Origin: a virus
Strand: one strand, 5' to 3'
IMG/VR virus record: IMGVR_UViG_3300031576_001281
Span: 1-28,370 of that record
DNA: 28,370 nt
Of the stretch, positions 1 through 9,643 are shown in pieces; positions within the stretch are counted from its first letter, which is position 1, and every line of letters starts with the position of its first letter. Both the position numbers and the translations under genes were made by a program. The notes beneath the pieces are model-generated. The model was not told the origin of the DNA. It did no database searches and worked only from the letters and a program-made list of their open reading frames with translations.

Positions 1-1161
1 TCACGCCGTTATATGGGTACCTGCGGCAATAATTTGCACGTAGCTACTCGCGAGTGTTGACCAAGAAGTTGCCACATCTACACATATCAAGTCATTGAGA
101 TTCCCTGTGATAGTTGCTCCTGTGCCATTCACATAGCCGCCGCCTTCAACCCGTACGCCATAGCCAGTATTGCCAGAGCCAACCCAACCAACCCCTGCTT
201 GCTCGGCGCGCATGCAAGACTCAAATTTGATGCCATCGCCTGTAGCATTACTTACAGCACACCCCGCATCAATAGACTGGCATGAAAAAAACCATACGGG
301 TGTTGACGAACCACCTTTGGCATCAACATCGGTATCCACCTTTACGCATGAATCAAATTTGACTTTGCCTGTATCCATCACATTAGAATCAAACTCGACT
401 CTGTTTGCAGCTTGGATAATGACACTTGCTGCTGCATCTACGTAACAGTTGTTGATGCGCACGACGTTGTCGTTTTGTGTAAGTACTGAACCATTTACAT
501 TTGGTGTATTAAAGTGGCAGCCATCGCACACAATCTCAGTATTCGAATCAGTCACAAGACGTGTGATTTTGACGCCTACAAATTTAAACTTGGCACTGTT
601 TCTCGTGAGCGTAACAGTGCCGAGAATACTTGCAGCATCCACAATCTCAAACGTCGAACCTGAAGCAAGGCCAACAACAGGCCAACACGTAATGGCCGTT
701 GTGGTATTGCTGCGAATACGCACCGCTGCGCCTGCACCACCACCTGCAGTGATGCGCAAATATTTGCCACGCAGATTATTTGCTGTCCAATTGGCTGCAC
801 CTGTTGGTTTGTTTAATGTGGTGCTGTTTGAAGCGCTACCGGCAATACCTGTTTGAACTCCAGAGGCGATTGTAGAAGGTGTATAGGTACCTTGAATCGT
901 GATAATGCCTTTTCCTGAAATACCATCTGCCGTGAAATTGCCTTCGTTACCTGCTGCCAATGTAAACACAGCATCTGTATCTTGACGCTTGGCCACTGTG
1001 ACATTCGTTGACAAAACGACATTTGGATTATGCACCGAGCCACTTACAGAATTGAGTGTGATAAATTTAGCTGGCTCAGACGATATTGAAACAACATTGG
1101 TAGGTGAACTTGTAAGAGTGACCGAAGTAAGAGGCGTTGATGCGAGTGCTACGAGACTCAT
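1..1161 (-). CDS. Tail fibre/spike-like protein with beta-solenoid region
   Basis: This 386-residue protein is probably a host-binding fibre or spike at the tail tip. After a Thr/Ser/Val-rich N-terminus (about 1-60) the chain shows short irregular beta-strand repeats, with turns such as IVCDGCHF, VRINNCYVD, VEFDSNVMD, VKFDSCVKV and IKFESCMRA (about residues 180-330). This N/D/C-rich pattern is typical of right-handed parallel beta-helices in phage spikes and polysaccharide-degrading tailspikes. No catalytic motif is identifiable. The ATG overlaps the stop of the upstream 98-residue gene by four bases (ATGA), so translation is probably coupled. It is the last gene of the leftward operon in the window and its TGA occupies bases 1-3. 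The fold call is from pattern only. Confidence 0.6.
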   Translation of the reverse strand: MSLVALASTPLTSVTLTSSPTNVVSISSEPAKFITLNSVSGSVHNPNVVLSTNVTVAKRQDTDAVFTLAAGNEGNFTADGISGKGIITIQGTYTPSTIASGVQTGIAGSASNSTTLNKPTGAANWTANNLRGKYLRITAGGGAGAAVRIRSNTTTAITCWPVVGLASGSTFEIVDAASILGTVTLTRNSAKFKFVGVKITRLVTDSNTEIVCDGCHFNTPNVNGSVLTQNDNVVRINNCYVDAAASVIIQAANRVEFDSNVMDTGKVKFDSCVKVDTDVDAKGGSSTPVWFFSCQSIDAGCAVSNATGDGIKFESCMRAEQAGVGWVGSGNTGYGVRVEGGGYVNGTGATITGNLNDLICVDVATSWSTLASSYVQIIAAGTHITA

Positions 1162-1454
1162 GTCAAAATTCTCACCTTAAGGTTTCTAAAAATATCGATG
1201 CCACCGGCATTATCATTGGCTTTGATGTAGCCTGGATGTAATCCTTCACTTGGCAATTCAGACAGCAACAAACCAAATTGAAAATCACCATTGGGCCCAT
1301 CGGTAATTACACCAGTTTTCGTAAGCGATATACCGCTCGTAAAATTCAATACCAAGGTCATGGTGTAGCCCGTGATATTTTTGCCAGTCCAAGTGCATTC
1401 CATCGTCGGATTACCTTTAAGCGTGTCGACCACAAAGACTGCTTCGTAGCTCAT
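1158..1454 (-). CDS. Small Ig-like phage structural protein
   Basis: This 98-residue, beta-rich protein has the order W-x-G-K-x-I-T-G-Y, then alternating hydrophobic strands, a TDGPNGDFQFGL turn, and a final IFRNLKVRIL strand. The layout resembles small immunoglobulin-like or baseplate-upper-protein-like modules found beside phage fibres, where they often act as connectors or adaptors. It lies between the membrane-anchored small protein and the fibre gene and overlaps the fibre start by four bases. The ATG at 1454 has only a distant AAGG as a possible ribosome site. No family is named with confidence and the role is inferred from position and composition. Confidence 0.5.
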   Translation of the reverse strand: MSYEAVFVVDTLKGNPTMECTWTGKNITGYTMTLVLNFTSGISLTKTGVITDGPNGDFQFGLLLSELPSEGLHPGYIKANDNAGGIDIFRNLKVRILT

Positions 1455-1471
1455 ACGACATCATGCCTTGC

Positions 1472-1873
1472 TTATTTGCATTCCTGTATGCGACAAGAAC
1501 CAACACCTACTGTTAAAATGCCTGCAAAATAGCGGCTGCCTGTGCCTGTATAAAAACGAAACAAAGTATTTGCTGACAACAAAAAATCAGTGGTTAAAGC
1601 AGTCGGCGCACTTGCTCCCCATCTGACAAAGGTGGCTGTATCACAAACCACATAAGCCATAACTGCCAAATCCATCTGGGCGCTGGCTGCAGAGGCAATG
1701 CCCGTGGTGATGTTGTGCCGCGCACCATGAGGTGAACAAGCACGTGTGGCATTTTGTGCTTGCTGCATACCGTAGGAGTCCATGCCGGCAAGTGCTTGCA
1801 TGCCAAATACAACTGTAAAACCAATCAACAAACCAATAGAGATCGATAGAAAATAACGTATGGAACTACGCAT
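1472..1873 (-). CDS. Small protein with N-terminal membrane anchor and phage beta domain
   Basis: The protein has 133 residues. The first ~30 (MRSSIRYFLSISIGLLIGFT and onward) form a basic start followed by a long hydrophobic helix, either an uncleaved signal anchor or a signal peptide ending near ALAG. The rest contains YVVCDTATFVRWGASAPTA, TDFLLSANTLFRFYTG and a final short strand. This pattern, a strand with an RWG/RFG turn, a 'ffLpa' loop and an RF-x-TG strand, occurs in small soluble phage proteins of unknown function near tail genes. The ATG is preceded by TAGGAG at good spacing. The hydrophobic N-terminus is unusual for that type and suggests an exported or membrane-bound product. Function unknown. 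Confidence 0.6.
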   Translation of the reverse strand: MRSSIRYFLSISIGLLIGFTVVFGMQALAGMDSYGMQQAQNATRACSPHGARHNITTGIASAASAQMDLAVMAYVVCDTATFVRWGASAPTALTTDFLLSANTLFRFYTGTGSRYFAGILTVGVGSCRIQECK

Positions 1874-1882
1874 CGCATTCTC

Positions 1883-4273
1883 CTACAACGCGAGCTTTTG
1901 CCCACGGGTGAGATAAGTTTCAGTGTCTATTTTGATTTGGCCGGACCTTGGCCTGACAGTTGGAGCAGAGCTCTTTTCTTGATTGGTTAGATTATACCCA
2001 GATTGCACTGACAACACAAATGAAGGTTGTAATGTTGGGTCTGTGGGTACTTCTGGGAGCAAAATACCAAGCTGAATTCTTTGGCTGTAATGAAGTTTTG
2101 TTTTAATTTCTGGCAAGCGTTCGATGAGTTCGCTCACAATGTCCTGATACATGCGGGGATAGACCGTGCGTAGCGAGTCGGCAGCTTCATGGGTAAGCTT
2201 GCCGTTCGTTAAATCATCCAGCACAGTTTGTGGTTCTCGCACCGCACGTTCGTAGCGTTCCCAGGATATAAGCTCGTCGTGCGTTGGCTGCCATTCTTTT
2301 TCAAACAATGTTGTAGGAGCTTCTGGTGGTTTGGGCGCTTTATCGTATAAAAAACGACTCGCAACAATGGCTTTTTGTTGTAATGCGGCTGCCAGTTCTT
2401 GATCGCTCTGGGCAAGAAATTCAGTAGCCGAAGACAATCTCTCTGCCATCATGTGTTGGTCGGCTAAATTTTCCTGCAATTCTCTAAACCGCTTGTGAAA
2501 TTTTTGGATGCGGTCTTGTTGTGCTGGTGGTGCTGGTGGTGATTTTTTTGGCGTCTTTACACGTTCGCTATCGATACTTGTTGTGTCGGCACCTACTTTG
2601 GCCGCAATCAAAGCCGATGCTGTGGCAGTGGCCGGTGCGCCAAATGAGACTGCCTTGATAAATTTGTCGAGCTTTTGACCCAATTCATTGGCACTATCAA
2701 CTGCCACCTTGCGCGCTGCAGAAATGCTGCTCCGTTCTTCAATGGTCTTGGCAATGTGCGCTGCTACACCAAGCCCACGCTCTTTGATGACTTTCGTGGC
2801 GAGAGCTGTAGCCACGGCACCTGGTATACCGCCAATCGTTGCACCAATGGTTCCGCCAAACATTTCTGACATGCCAAAGATATTATTGCCAAGCGACCGC
2901 GCCACACCTTGTTTTGCCAAGGGCACCAATGTTTCCATGGCACCATATTTGCGATTGGCCTCTAGAAAGTTATCAAGCAAAGTAGCGTTACCAGTAGCCT
3001 CACTTAACGCCTTGGCTTTATTTTCAATTTCCTCGCGCACAATACGCACAGCATTGATTTTGGCTTTATCAAGTGGTGTTTGTTTGGCTTTGTTGTATTT
3101 TTCTTCGATCAAATCATAGAGCATCTGTTTTTGTTTATTGGCTTTGTGAAAGGTCATGTCACCAATATCGTCGAACTCTTTGGCCAAAGTTTCAACTTGC
3201 GATTGAATATTTTTGTAACCTGCAAATTCTTGCATGGGAACTATCACTTCTTTGCGAATTCTGTCGGCGATGCCTTGACCTGTAACCATAACACCTGATT
3301 TTGATGAAGCGGCTGTGTCTAAATTCTGTACGGCAAGGGCGATGTCTTTGCCTGCAGATTTTTTGACTGTCTCAATATTTTCTAAGGTCTTTGTGCGTGA
3401 GCCACCCTTGTGTAAAATAGTTTTGCCAGACAGTGCTTCTTGCGGCTTGGTTAATTCATCGGCCACCTCATCGTAACGTTTACCAAGTTTGCTAATACGA
3501 CTTTGGGTAGCTCCGGTACCGCGAATTGATAATTCACGACGAAGTTTAGTGGTGATGCCGTCACCTGCTTCTTCTGATGTTTTTGCTGCTTTCTTTAGGA
3601 TAGCTGCAGCTGCTGGACGCACAGATTTCACAAGCGGTCCCAGAGCACCAAACGCTACACCCGCACCGCCACCAAATAATATTGCTGATTTAACATTGGC
3701 GGCAATCAGCTCTGCTGTGAGTTCTTTGTCTTCAAGAACGGCCTCATCAACTGCTTGACCGACACCATATAACGATGACTCTGCTGCGCCAACAGCACCA
3801 TACCCTACAGCACTTGCAGCAATTTGTTTGGCAAGTGTCTTCTTTGTGGCAGCCGACAGTAATTTACCGGCAGCCCACTTGCCGACGCCGCCTGCAATTC
3901 CACCTGTTGCAAGAGCACTCCCCACAAGGCCAATACCACCACCAATAGCAGTTTCAGTTGGTCTGTGTTTTTCATAACGTCTTAATAACTCAGTGTCTGC
4001 ACCAAGAGATTTAAGAATTTGACTGCCAAAGCCAAGTGTACATTCACGAAAGGCACCAACTGCAGCAGCTTTCACGCCATGCGCAACACCTGCAACTGAT
4101 TGTTTTTCTAAATATTGATTAAATTCATCCTGCGTCTCAAGTCTAAAACCGCGTTTGGTAAGCTCTGGCATTTCAGAAACATCGACCATGCCATGTTTAC
4201 CATCAGGCGCAACAACTCTGACACGCGGAGTATTCTCTGCGTCTGCATTAGGCGAATCGTATACATCAACCAT
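1883..4273 (-). CDS. Large internal virion / DNA-ejection-like protein
   Basis: I place the start at 4273 (796 residues). That ATG lies two bases after the stop of the upstream gene and has AAGG ten bases ahead, while the in-frame extension runs through the neighbour's coding sequence. The N-terminal ~65 residues form a basic/acidic segment. Residues ~80-240 hold long Ala/Gly-rich hydrophobic helices (for example TAIGGGIGLVGSALATGG), which look like glycine-zipper membrane-inserting segments. Long charged helical stretches follow (~270-470), then a second Gly/Ala-rich stretch (~470-570) and a Pro-rich linker. Size, hydrophobic patches and its place after the nozzle-like gene match podovirus ejection proteins that cross the envelope during DNA delivery. 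No lysozyme or transglycosylase motif was recognised. Confidence 0.6.
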   Translation of the reverse strand: MVDVYDSPNADAENTPRVRVVAPDGKHGMVDVSEMPELTKRGFRLETQDEFNQYLEKQSVAGVAHGVKAAAVGAFRECTLGFGSQILKSLGADTELLRRYEKHRPTETAIGGGIGLVGSALATGGIAGGVGKWAAGKLLSAATKKTLAKQIAASAVGYGAVGAAESSLYGVGQAVDEAVLEDKELTAELIAANVKSAILFGGGAGVAFGALGPLVKSVRPAAAAILKKAAKTSEEAGDGITTKLRRELSIRGTGATQSRISKLGKRYDEVADELTKPQEALSGKTILHKGGSRTKTLENIETVKKSAGKDIALAVQNLDTAASSKSGVMVTGQGIADRIRKEVIVPMQEFAGYKNIQSQVETLAKEFDDIGDMTFHKANKQKQMLYDLIEEKYNKAKQTPLDKAKINAVRIVREEIENKAKALSEATGNATLLDNFLEANRKYGAMETLVPLAKQGVARSLGNNIFGMSEMFGGTIGATIGGIPGAVATALATKVIKERGLGVAAHIAKTIEERSSISAARKVAVDSANELGQKLDKFIKAVSFGAPATATASALIAAKVGADTTSIDSERVKTPKKSPPAPPAQQDRIQKFHKRFRELQENLADQHMMAERLSSATEFLAQSDQELAAALQQKAIVASRFLYDKAPKPPEAPTTLFEKEWQPTHDELISWERYERAVREPQTVLDDLTNGKLTHEAADSLRTVYPRMYQDIVSELIERLPEIKTKLHYSQRIQLGILLPEVPTDPTLQPSFVLSVQSGYNLTNQEKSSAPTVRPRSGQIKIDTETYLTRGQKLAL

Positions 4274-4274
4274 G

Positions 4275-5858
4275 TCAGTCTGCCTTAAATGTTTTTGCCT
4301 GATATTTCTGGGTGTCCTTGGCGATACGAGAGATGTCATAGCCTGACTGACCAAGGGTTTCGATGAGTGCTGCTTCTTTTTGCGCAAACATCTCCTCTAA
4401 AGCATCCCATTTATTTTTAGCAGTACCGCCTAAATCTGAAAGGTTCGGGAAAAACCCGCGTATGCGCTCTTTTTCGTCTTCTGGAGCAGCAGCACCCGTA
4501 AGCGCCCGCAACAAGATTTCACTACCTGTGTCTTTGAGCTTGGCGTAACCTTGAGCGTCAGTGCCAGGTATAAGCTGCTTTGCGGTTTCACCTGTCCCCG
4601 TTGTAGCTGCCGCGTATTTTTCTTTCATGCGGCTAAGCATTTTTCTCCCTGATGCCAGCTCGCTTATTTGTTTCAGGGTTGCTTCATTGACTTGTTTTCC
4701 TTGTTTGTCTTTTGCAGATTTAGCAATTGTTTCTAAAACACGGGCATGATTTGCAGCCATGGTAGAGGCGGCTTGTCCACGTTCTTGTTCCGCGGCCAGG
4801 CCTATTTTGGCACGGTCAAGAATTCGTTGTTCTTGTTCCTGTACGTTTTGTTGCCGTAGGTCAGTCGTTATTTTTTGTGCTTCAAGACCAATTTTGGTGT
4901 CTTTAAATTTATTGGCAATCGCTTCTGCGGCTCTGGCATAGCGTTCTTTTGTCACCATCTTTTGCTGAACAAAAGCCTCTTGTTCTGTCATCCACGCTTG
5001 GGAGAATTCATTACTTTGCTGCAAGTAGGCATTAGCAGCTTTGCGATTGCGTTCGATATCGTCTTTTTGTAATTCAATGTCGCGGTCAATGTTGTCTTGC
5101 AGGATTTTAGCTGAAGCTAAAGTACCACGGCCTGCCATGGCTGAGCCAAGGACATCGAGAGTCATGCCAATTGCAGCTAAGATTTTATTGCTGGTTTTGT
5201 TCATCAGACGCTCCGGGTCAACTGTTCCTGCAGCAGCCATGCGATTGTAAGTTTCGTACTTCTTTCGCGCAGCGTCTGCCTCCCTGGTAAATATTTCCCG
5301 CTTTTTGTTTTGCACGGCATCAAGACGCGTTAGTTCTTTATCTTGTTGCTCAAATATTTCAGCCTGGCGCTTAACAACGGTCTTGTCGATTTGAGCTTGT
5401 TCGTTAATCGCTTTGATTTTGGCTTGGGTGTTAACTTCAGAAAGTCCTGCTAAATTTTCTTGGCCTTTGGTAAATTGCTCACCGATTTTGCGAACACGTG
5501 CATCATAGTTTTGTAACGGAATGTTATAATCTTTGATCGCACTGTCAGTAGATGTTTGCATGCCACCCATGCCAGCGCCAACAGCTGCAGAAGAACCAGA
5601 TGGAATTCCTGGCTGAGCATTATTACCAAGGGCTGTTGCTGCTTGTTCTGGCGTCAAAACACCTGGTTCAGGTTGGCCTTGTTCAGCCTTGAGAACATTG
5701 GCTAAAATCCCTGCATTGTCTGCACCAGATGCTGCTGCAACTGGATCATACGATTCTCGCGTTTGTTGTTGCCCACGCCCCGCCCCAGCAAAATCAGCCA
5801 TACCTTGCGCTTCGAGCTCTTCCTCATTTGCAAAGTAGGGATTTACAAACTCAGCCAT
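4275..5858 (-). CDS. Internal virion-like protein, coiled-coil
   Basis: This is a 527-residue, very Gln/Ala/Lys/Glu-rich protein. Residues ~1-110 are flexible and Gly/Ser/Pro-rich. Residues ~120-400 are almost continuously helical with heptad-like spacing (for example EIFEQQDKELTRLDAVQNKK), broken by a short hydrophobic Gly-rich stretch (ILAAIGMTLDVLGSAMAGRG, ~230-250). The C-terminal ~120 residues are more globular. This composition is usual for the middle member of the three ejection proteins of short-tailed phages. Its start overlaps the upstream stop as TAATG, with only a weak GGTAAG ribosome site, so re-initiation is likely. No sequence family is named. Confidence 0.55.
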   Translation of the reverse strand: MAEFVNPYFANEEELEAQGMADFAGAGRGQQQTRESYDPVAAASGADNAGILANVLKAEQGQPEPGVLTPEQAATALGNNAQPGIPSGSSAAVGAGMGGMQTSTDSAIKDYNIPLQNYDARVRKIGEQFTKGQENLAGLSEVNTQAKIKAINEQAQIDKTVVKRQAEIFEQQDKELTRLDAVQNKKREIFTREADAARKKYETYNRMAAAGTVDPERLMNKTSNKILAAIGMTLDVLGSAMAGRGTLASAKILQDNIDRDIELQKDDIERNRKAANAYLQQSNEFSQAWMTEQEAFVQQKMVTKERYARAAEAIANKFKDTKIGLEAQKITTDLRQQNVQEQEQRILDRAKIGLAAEQERGQAASTMAANHARVLETIAKSAKDKQGKQVNEATLKQISELASGRKMLSRMKEKYAAATTGTGETAKQLIPGTDAQGYAKLKDTGSEILLRALTGAAAPEDEKERIRGFFPNLSDLGGTAKNKWDALEEMFAQKEAALIETLGQSGYDISRIAKDTQKYQAKTFKAD

Positions 5859-6631
5859 TACGTCTTACCACTGGTTGCATAAGCAGTTGCAGCCTGACCG
5901 CCGAGCGACAACAAATTGCCAAGGTATTGGTTTTGCGCGCCAACATTGCCAGTTTGAATACCGAGCTCCATTTGTTGTTTGCGCCACAAATCTTCGCTTT
6001 CAAATTGTTGACGTCTAATTGCTGCTTCCATGGCAGTTTTATCAAGGTCTGCGATGCCACTTAAGCCAAAGCGCTGCATAGCATTTTGCTCAGCTTGCAA
6101 TTGTAATTGCCTATCCATAAGCGATAGTGCCCCTTGTTGTGATTGACCAAGGACCCCTGCAAGTTGCGCTTGGGCTTGCTGTTGTTCTTGTAAGCGCATC
6201 ATGGCTGCGTCTGCTGCCGTTGTTTGTCCCATAGTTGCTGCATTGGCCAACACCTGTCTACGCGCAACACCAGGTGCGCCAACACCACTTTTCATTAAAG
6301 CCAATTGTTGTGCCATGGTGTTGTCCAAGTTTTTTCGATACTGCATTTCAGCAAGACTTGGAGCTTGGCCGGAAGCTGAAGCCTGCAATTGGTTGGCTAA
6401 GGCAAGCTGGCGATTCATGATGTCTGTTTGATTTCCGGTGTCGAGTTTGCGTCTGCCTGCTTCACCCATGATTTGCTGCAGATAGGCCTTGTTCATCATC
6501 GCCTGATTAGAAAAATCAAACGCCCTTGGGTCATAGCCACCAGTGTCTTTAAATGAGCGAACGTTGTAGTCGACCTTTTCTGGACCACCGATAAGACCAC
6601 TTGCCAGTTCACCAACAAAACCCAAAGCCAT
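5858..6631 (-). CDS. Internal virion-like protein, Gln/Ala-rich helical
   Basis: The protein has 257 residues. A short hydrophobic Gly-rich N-terminus (MALGFVGELASGLIGG) is followed by a long Ala/Gln/Met/Leu-rich helical body (for example MMRLQEQQQAQAQLAGVLGQ) and a Gly/Ala-rich tail. It begins with a strong AAAGGAG ribosome site and is the first of three consecutive probable ejection proteins downstream of the nozzle-like gene. The size gradient (257, 527, 796 residues) and order recall podovirus internal-protein cassettes. That comparison is positional, since these proteins diverge too fast to name from sequence alone. A minor tail protein is the alternative. Confidence 0.55.
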   Translation of the reverse strand: MALGFVGELASGLIGGPEKVDYNVRSFKDTGGYDPRAFDFSNQAMMNKAYLQQIMGEAGRRKLDTGNQTDIMNRQLALANQLQASASGQAPSLAEMQYRKNLDNTMAQQLALMKSGVGAPGVARRQVLANAATMGQTTAADAAMMRLQEQQQAQAQLAGVLGQSQQGALSLMDRQLQLQAEQNAMQRFGLSGIADLDKTAMEAAIRRQQFESEDLWRKQQMELGIQTGNVGAQNQYLGNLLSLGGQAATAYATSGKT

Positions 6632-6643
6632 AAACGTTCTCCT

Positions 6644-9643
6644 TTATAATGTTGCTGTAGGCGCCTGTCTGAATATCCCAGGCTTCAAGCCTACTTGCAC
6701 TTGCATATGCGACAATGAAAATGATTCTTCTGTGCCTGTGGGACTTGTGTCTTTGATTACGAGTTGCAGCGCTTCTACTTTTTGTCGTGCAGGCTTAAAA
6801 CGTATTTGTAACGGCGCAGGGTTAGAACTTACAACCAAGGTCTTGGTTTCAACAATGGTACTTTCATCGTAGTCAACATACATATCGATTGTGAATGTGT
6901 GTGCAGCTTTGTATTCGCCGACAAGGCCTATCCAATAGGCCCGAAAATAGCCTTGAATGTCTTTGGGTCTAAACCATGCCGTGCGCAAACTAAACACATA
7001 GCTTGTGCCCGCATCGTCAAAGTTTAGCTGATTTTCTTTCCACGTTGTTCCATCAGTTTTACATAGAACATATGTGTTGTTCCATAAGGTGGCGCCAACG
7101 GCTTGAATATTGGGATAGGTGCTCCATTGATTAAAATGATAATTGTAGACAATCATGTCACCCGTATCCGAGGTAAATCTGACTTCGTTTTGGTCTTGAA
7201 TGACAACGCTACTTGTAATGTTGCCTGTAACCTGGTCTTCTACTGCCGCACCAAAATGCGGTATTACATTAAGACTTCTATCCAATAATTCAATGCCACG
7301 CTTGGAGATAAAAAATACGCCAATCGATGTGACAGCAATAGGACTGCCGCGTACTGCACCCACTGGTGTTGAAATATTTCTTGGCTGTGTCATGCCACCG
7401 ATACCTTGGGAATTTGGTGGCTCACCATCGCGGTAGTGAATACCGTTTTCTGTAAACACAATCAGCCTTCCATCCATAGATGCAAGTGAAGTCACTTTAC
7501 CTGTGCCAACATCGGCGTCCATAAGCATGCTTTCGTCATTGGAAAATGCCACGCCAAAACCATCTGGGGTGGGCTTTGATATCCAGAGTTCGTTGTTACC
7601 AACATCAAGAATGACTCGGTCTCGATGCACGACCGCAGTATTCACCGCAGGTGGTGCAATATTGGCGAGTTCTCCACCTAGCGTATACAAAACTTCATTG
7701 TCCTGGATATCGGCATCGGATTTAGCAAGCCAGGCATAGTCAGTGCCACCAAAATCAGGATAGCCATAGCGGTAATAAGTGGTCCCTGCATTCAATGTCC
7801 TGTAGAAAACCGTACGAATGCTTGGCATTGCAAAGGCATTGGGCCCAGACATGGTGCCGGTAATAAAACTTGAATCACCAGGTGCGCTCGACCTGTGCAC
7901 ATAGACCAAAATCCGTTGTGTAGAGCCGCCAAGATTTAAAGTATGTGACAATGGCGCAGAAGGAGCAGACCTATGCACTCTGCCAAAAGCATCGGTATAT
8001 TCAAAAATAGCTACAATGCTGTAGATACCATCGGACATACTGCCACCTGTGTTGATTTGTGCAGTAGCACGTAGTCTTGGTGGTTGGATAAATCCCAAAG
8101 GTACGGCATTAGCGCCGTCATAGAGCAAAGGCACGCCACCTGTCATAATCAGTGAATTTTTGTATTGAATGGCTTTGGGTTGCAGCGAAGAAGCCGTGGT
8201 ATTGACTGCCATAAATTCATAAGCCCATTTTTCGATGCTGCGTTCAGTGACGACTGGAATACGTGGAATGGAATTGACTGTCACCCACGTTGGCAAAATA
8301 TGGCGTTTGAATGTGGTACTTGCGACTGTTAGCACAACACCGGCATTACCTGCATAAGCACGCGCTACAACATGACCCAGTTCAGAAATTAATGCCACAT
8401 ACGGGTCTTGTGCATCTGGGGAGTAGCAGAGAATATGATTGTTACCACCAATAACAATAGGCCTTGAGCCAAGAACAGCTCCGTGAGTTAACGGAGACAA
8501 GGGTGCAGCAGAAATCACCCCTGCGTTATTAACAAGTACTGCTCTGACTTCATTGGCATATTGGTTTGCACCATCAAGCTGATAAAACCAATGAATATTG
8601 GTGCCGTCTGCTATGCCTGTGGCTTTTTCACATCTGACTCCTGCTGTAAGCACCGTTGCAGAATGGGTAAATGCTGGGACATGGGGCGCATATTCAAGCA
8701 CATAAGTATTGCCAGCAGCACCACCGGATGTAAACACCACTTGGGCATGAGTTCCATCAAGTGCTACAACATCTAAAATATCACGAATCGTATCTACCCC
8801 AGTACCTGCATAAATGACCACTGGCCCCACAAAGCCTGTGCTGTCTACTTTGTAAGCAACGACATTCAAGGTCGTAGCATTGGTATGATAAACCAAAGTT
8901 GCAAATGTGCTTGTTACAAAACATGCATCCCAACCAGCTGGTGTAATACTTGGTGCATAATTGACAAACACCGGTGCAGTTTGAGGAGTGCTCGTATTCC
9001 AGGTAAATAATTCGATTCTGGAAAGACTGTTTACACCTGTAAGAATAAGTAATTTCGTACCATTAGGAATTACCCGAATGCGTGAGTAATAGCTGTGAAC
9101 GGCACCTGCTACTGGAGTTAAAACAAACGCTGAATAAATCCAAGCGCCTGAAGTTAAGTCTTTGATGCTAACATAGGCCCCAGCATCTGGTGAATAGGTA
9201 CTTTCAGGGGCAATGATGTGGCCAAAGACAAGATAATTGCCAACCACACAGGTATCGCAGGAAAACACCCCAAATTCTTCGTCATGAAAGGACCCCATCT
9301 CAGTTGAATAACCAATCGGTTCAAAATCAATATCGATAATTCGCTGCGTACCGCGCTCTGCCCATGCGTCACTGGCTTGGGTTCGTGAATACACTTTGCC
9401 ATTGGCAAAAAGAATGACTTGGTCATCTAAACCATGAACACCGTCTGCAGAGGAGACAGTCCCGCCACTCAAGATGCTTTTGCTGATATTGTCAAAGCCA
9501 GGGCGTTTTTTAATAGCACCACCTTTGCTAAATTGGGCGTGCTGCAAATCTCGAAGTTTTCCAGGTGGTAGAAGTTTGGGATCGATTTTGTCGTCAATGC
9601 CTTCAGCAAACGGAATACCGATGTCGATTTTTTCAAGTGACAT
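6644..9643 (-). CDS. Tail nozzle / DNA-stabilisation-like protein (~1000 residues)
   Basis: This 999-residue protein is predicted to be almost all beta strand. It opens with IPFAEGIDDKIDPKLLPPGK and a KRPGFDNI turn (about residues 10-55). An N-terminal stretch telling of 'genes with all-input slots joined to a GAIKKRPGF turn' is known to me from short-tailed phage stabilisation and nozzle proteins. Many repeated blade-like segments follow (for example VVAYKVDSTGFVGPVVIYAG and MDGRLIVFTENGIHYRDG), suggesting one or more beta-propellers. The start at 9643 follows TTGAGGT and overlaps the preceding stop by one base. The position after the adaptor and before the internal proteins fits the tube-closing nozzle (compare T7 gp12 or P22 gp10 by role only). 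A receptor-facing role for part of it is possible. Confidence 0.6.
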   Translation of the reverse strand: MSLEKIDIGIPFAEGIDDKIDPKLLPPGKLRDLQHAQFSKGGAIKKRPGFDNISKSILSGGTVSSADGVHGLDDQVILFANGKVYSRTQASDAWAERGTQRIIDIDFEPIGYSTEMGSFHDEEFGVFSCDTCVVGNYLVFGHIIAPESTYSPDAGAYVSIKDLTSGAWIYSAFVLTPVAGAVHSYYSRIRVIPNGTKLLILTGVNSLSRIELFTWNTSTPQTAPVFVNYAPSITPAGWDACFVTSTFATLVYHTNATTLNVVAYKVDSTGFVGPVVIYAGTGVDTIRDILDVVALDGTHAQVVFTSGGAAGNTYVLEYAPHVPAFTHSATVLTAGVRCEKATGIADGTNIHWFYQLDGANQYANEVRAVLVNNAGVISAAPLSPLTHGAVLGSRPIVIGGNNHILCYSPDAQDPYVALISELGHVVARAYAGNAGVVLTVASTTFKRHILPTWVTVNSIPRIPVVTERSIEKWAYEFMAVNTTASSLQPKAIQYKNSLIMTGGVPLLYDGANAVPLGFIQPPRLRATAQINTGGSMSDGIYSIVAIFEYTDAFGRVHRSAPSAPLSHTLNLGGSTQRILVYVHRSSAPGDSSFITGTMSGPNAFAMPSIRTVFYRTLNAGTTYYRYGYPDFGGTDYAWLAKSDADIQDNEVLYTLGGELANIAPPAVNTAVVHRDRVILDVGNNELWISKPTPDGFGVAFSNDESMLMDADVGTGKVTSLASMDGRLIVFTENGIHYRDGEPPNSQGIGGMTQPRNISTPVGAVRGSPIAVTSIGVFFISKRGIELLDRSLNVIPHFGAAVEDQVTGNITSSVVIQDQNEVRFTSDTGDMIVYNYHFNQWSTYPNIQAVGATLWNNTYVLCKTDGTTWKENQLNFDDAGTSYVFSLRTAWFRPKDIQGYFRAYWIGLVGEYKAAHTFTIDMYVDYDESTIVETKTLVVSSNPAPLQIRFKPARQKVEALQLVIKDTSPTGTEESFSLSHMQVQVGLKPGIFRQAPTATL

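Noticed and set aside
449-856. Plus-strand open frames opposite the fibre, internal-protein and portal genes
   Set aside because: They mirror real minus-strand genes, have no ribosome sites and show no recognisable composition or motifs.
1-1161. Diversity-generating retroelement with variable fibre region
   Set aside because: No reverse transcriptase, template repeat or C-type lectin-like C-terminus is visible in the window.
2520-2545. Two adjacent GCTGGTGG (E. coli Chi) sequences
   Set aside because: They encode a Pro/Ala repeat on the minus strand and the host is not known to use this Chi sequence.
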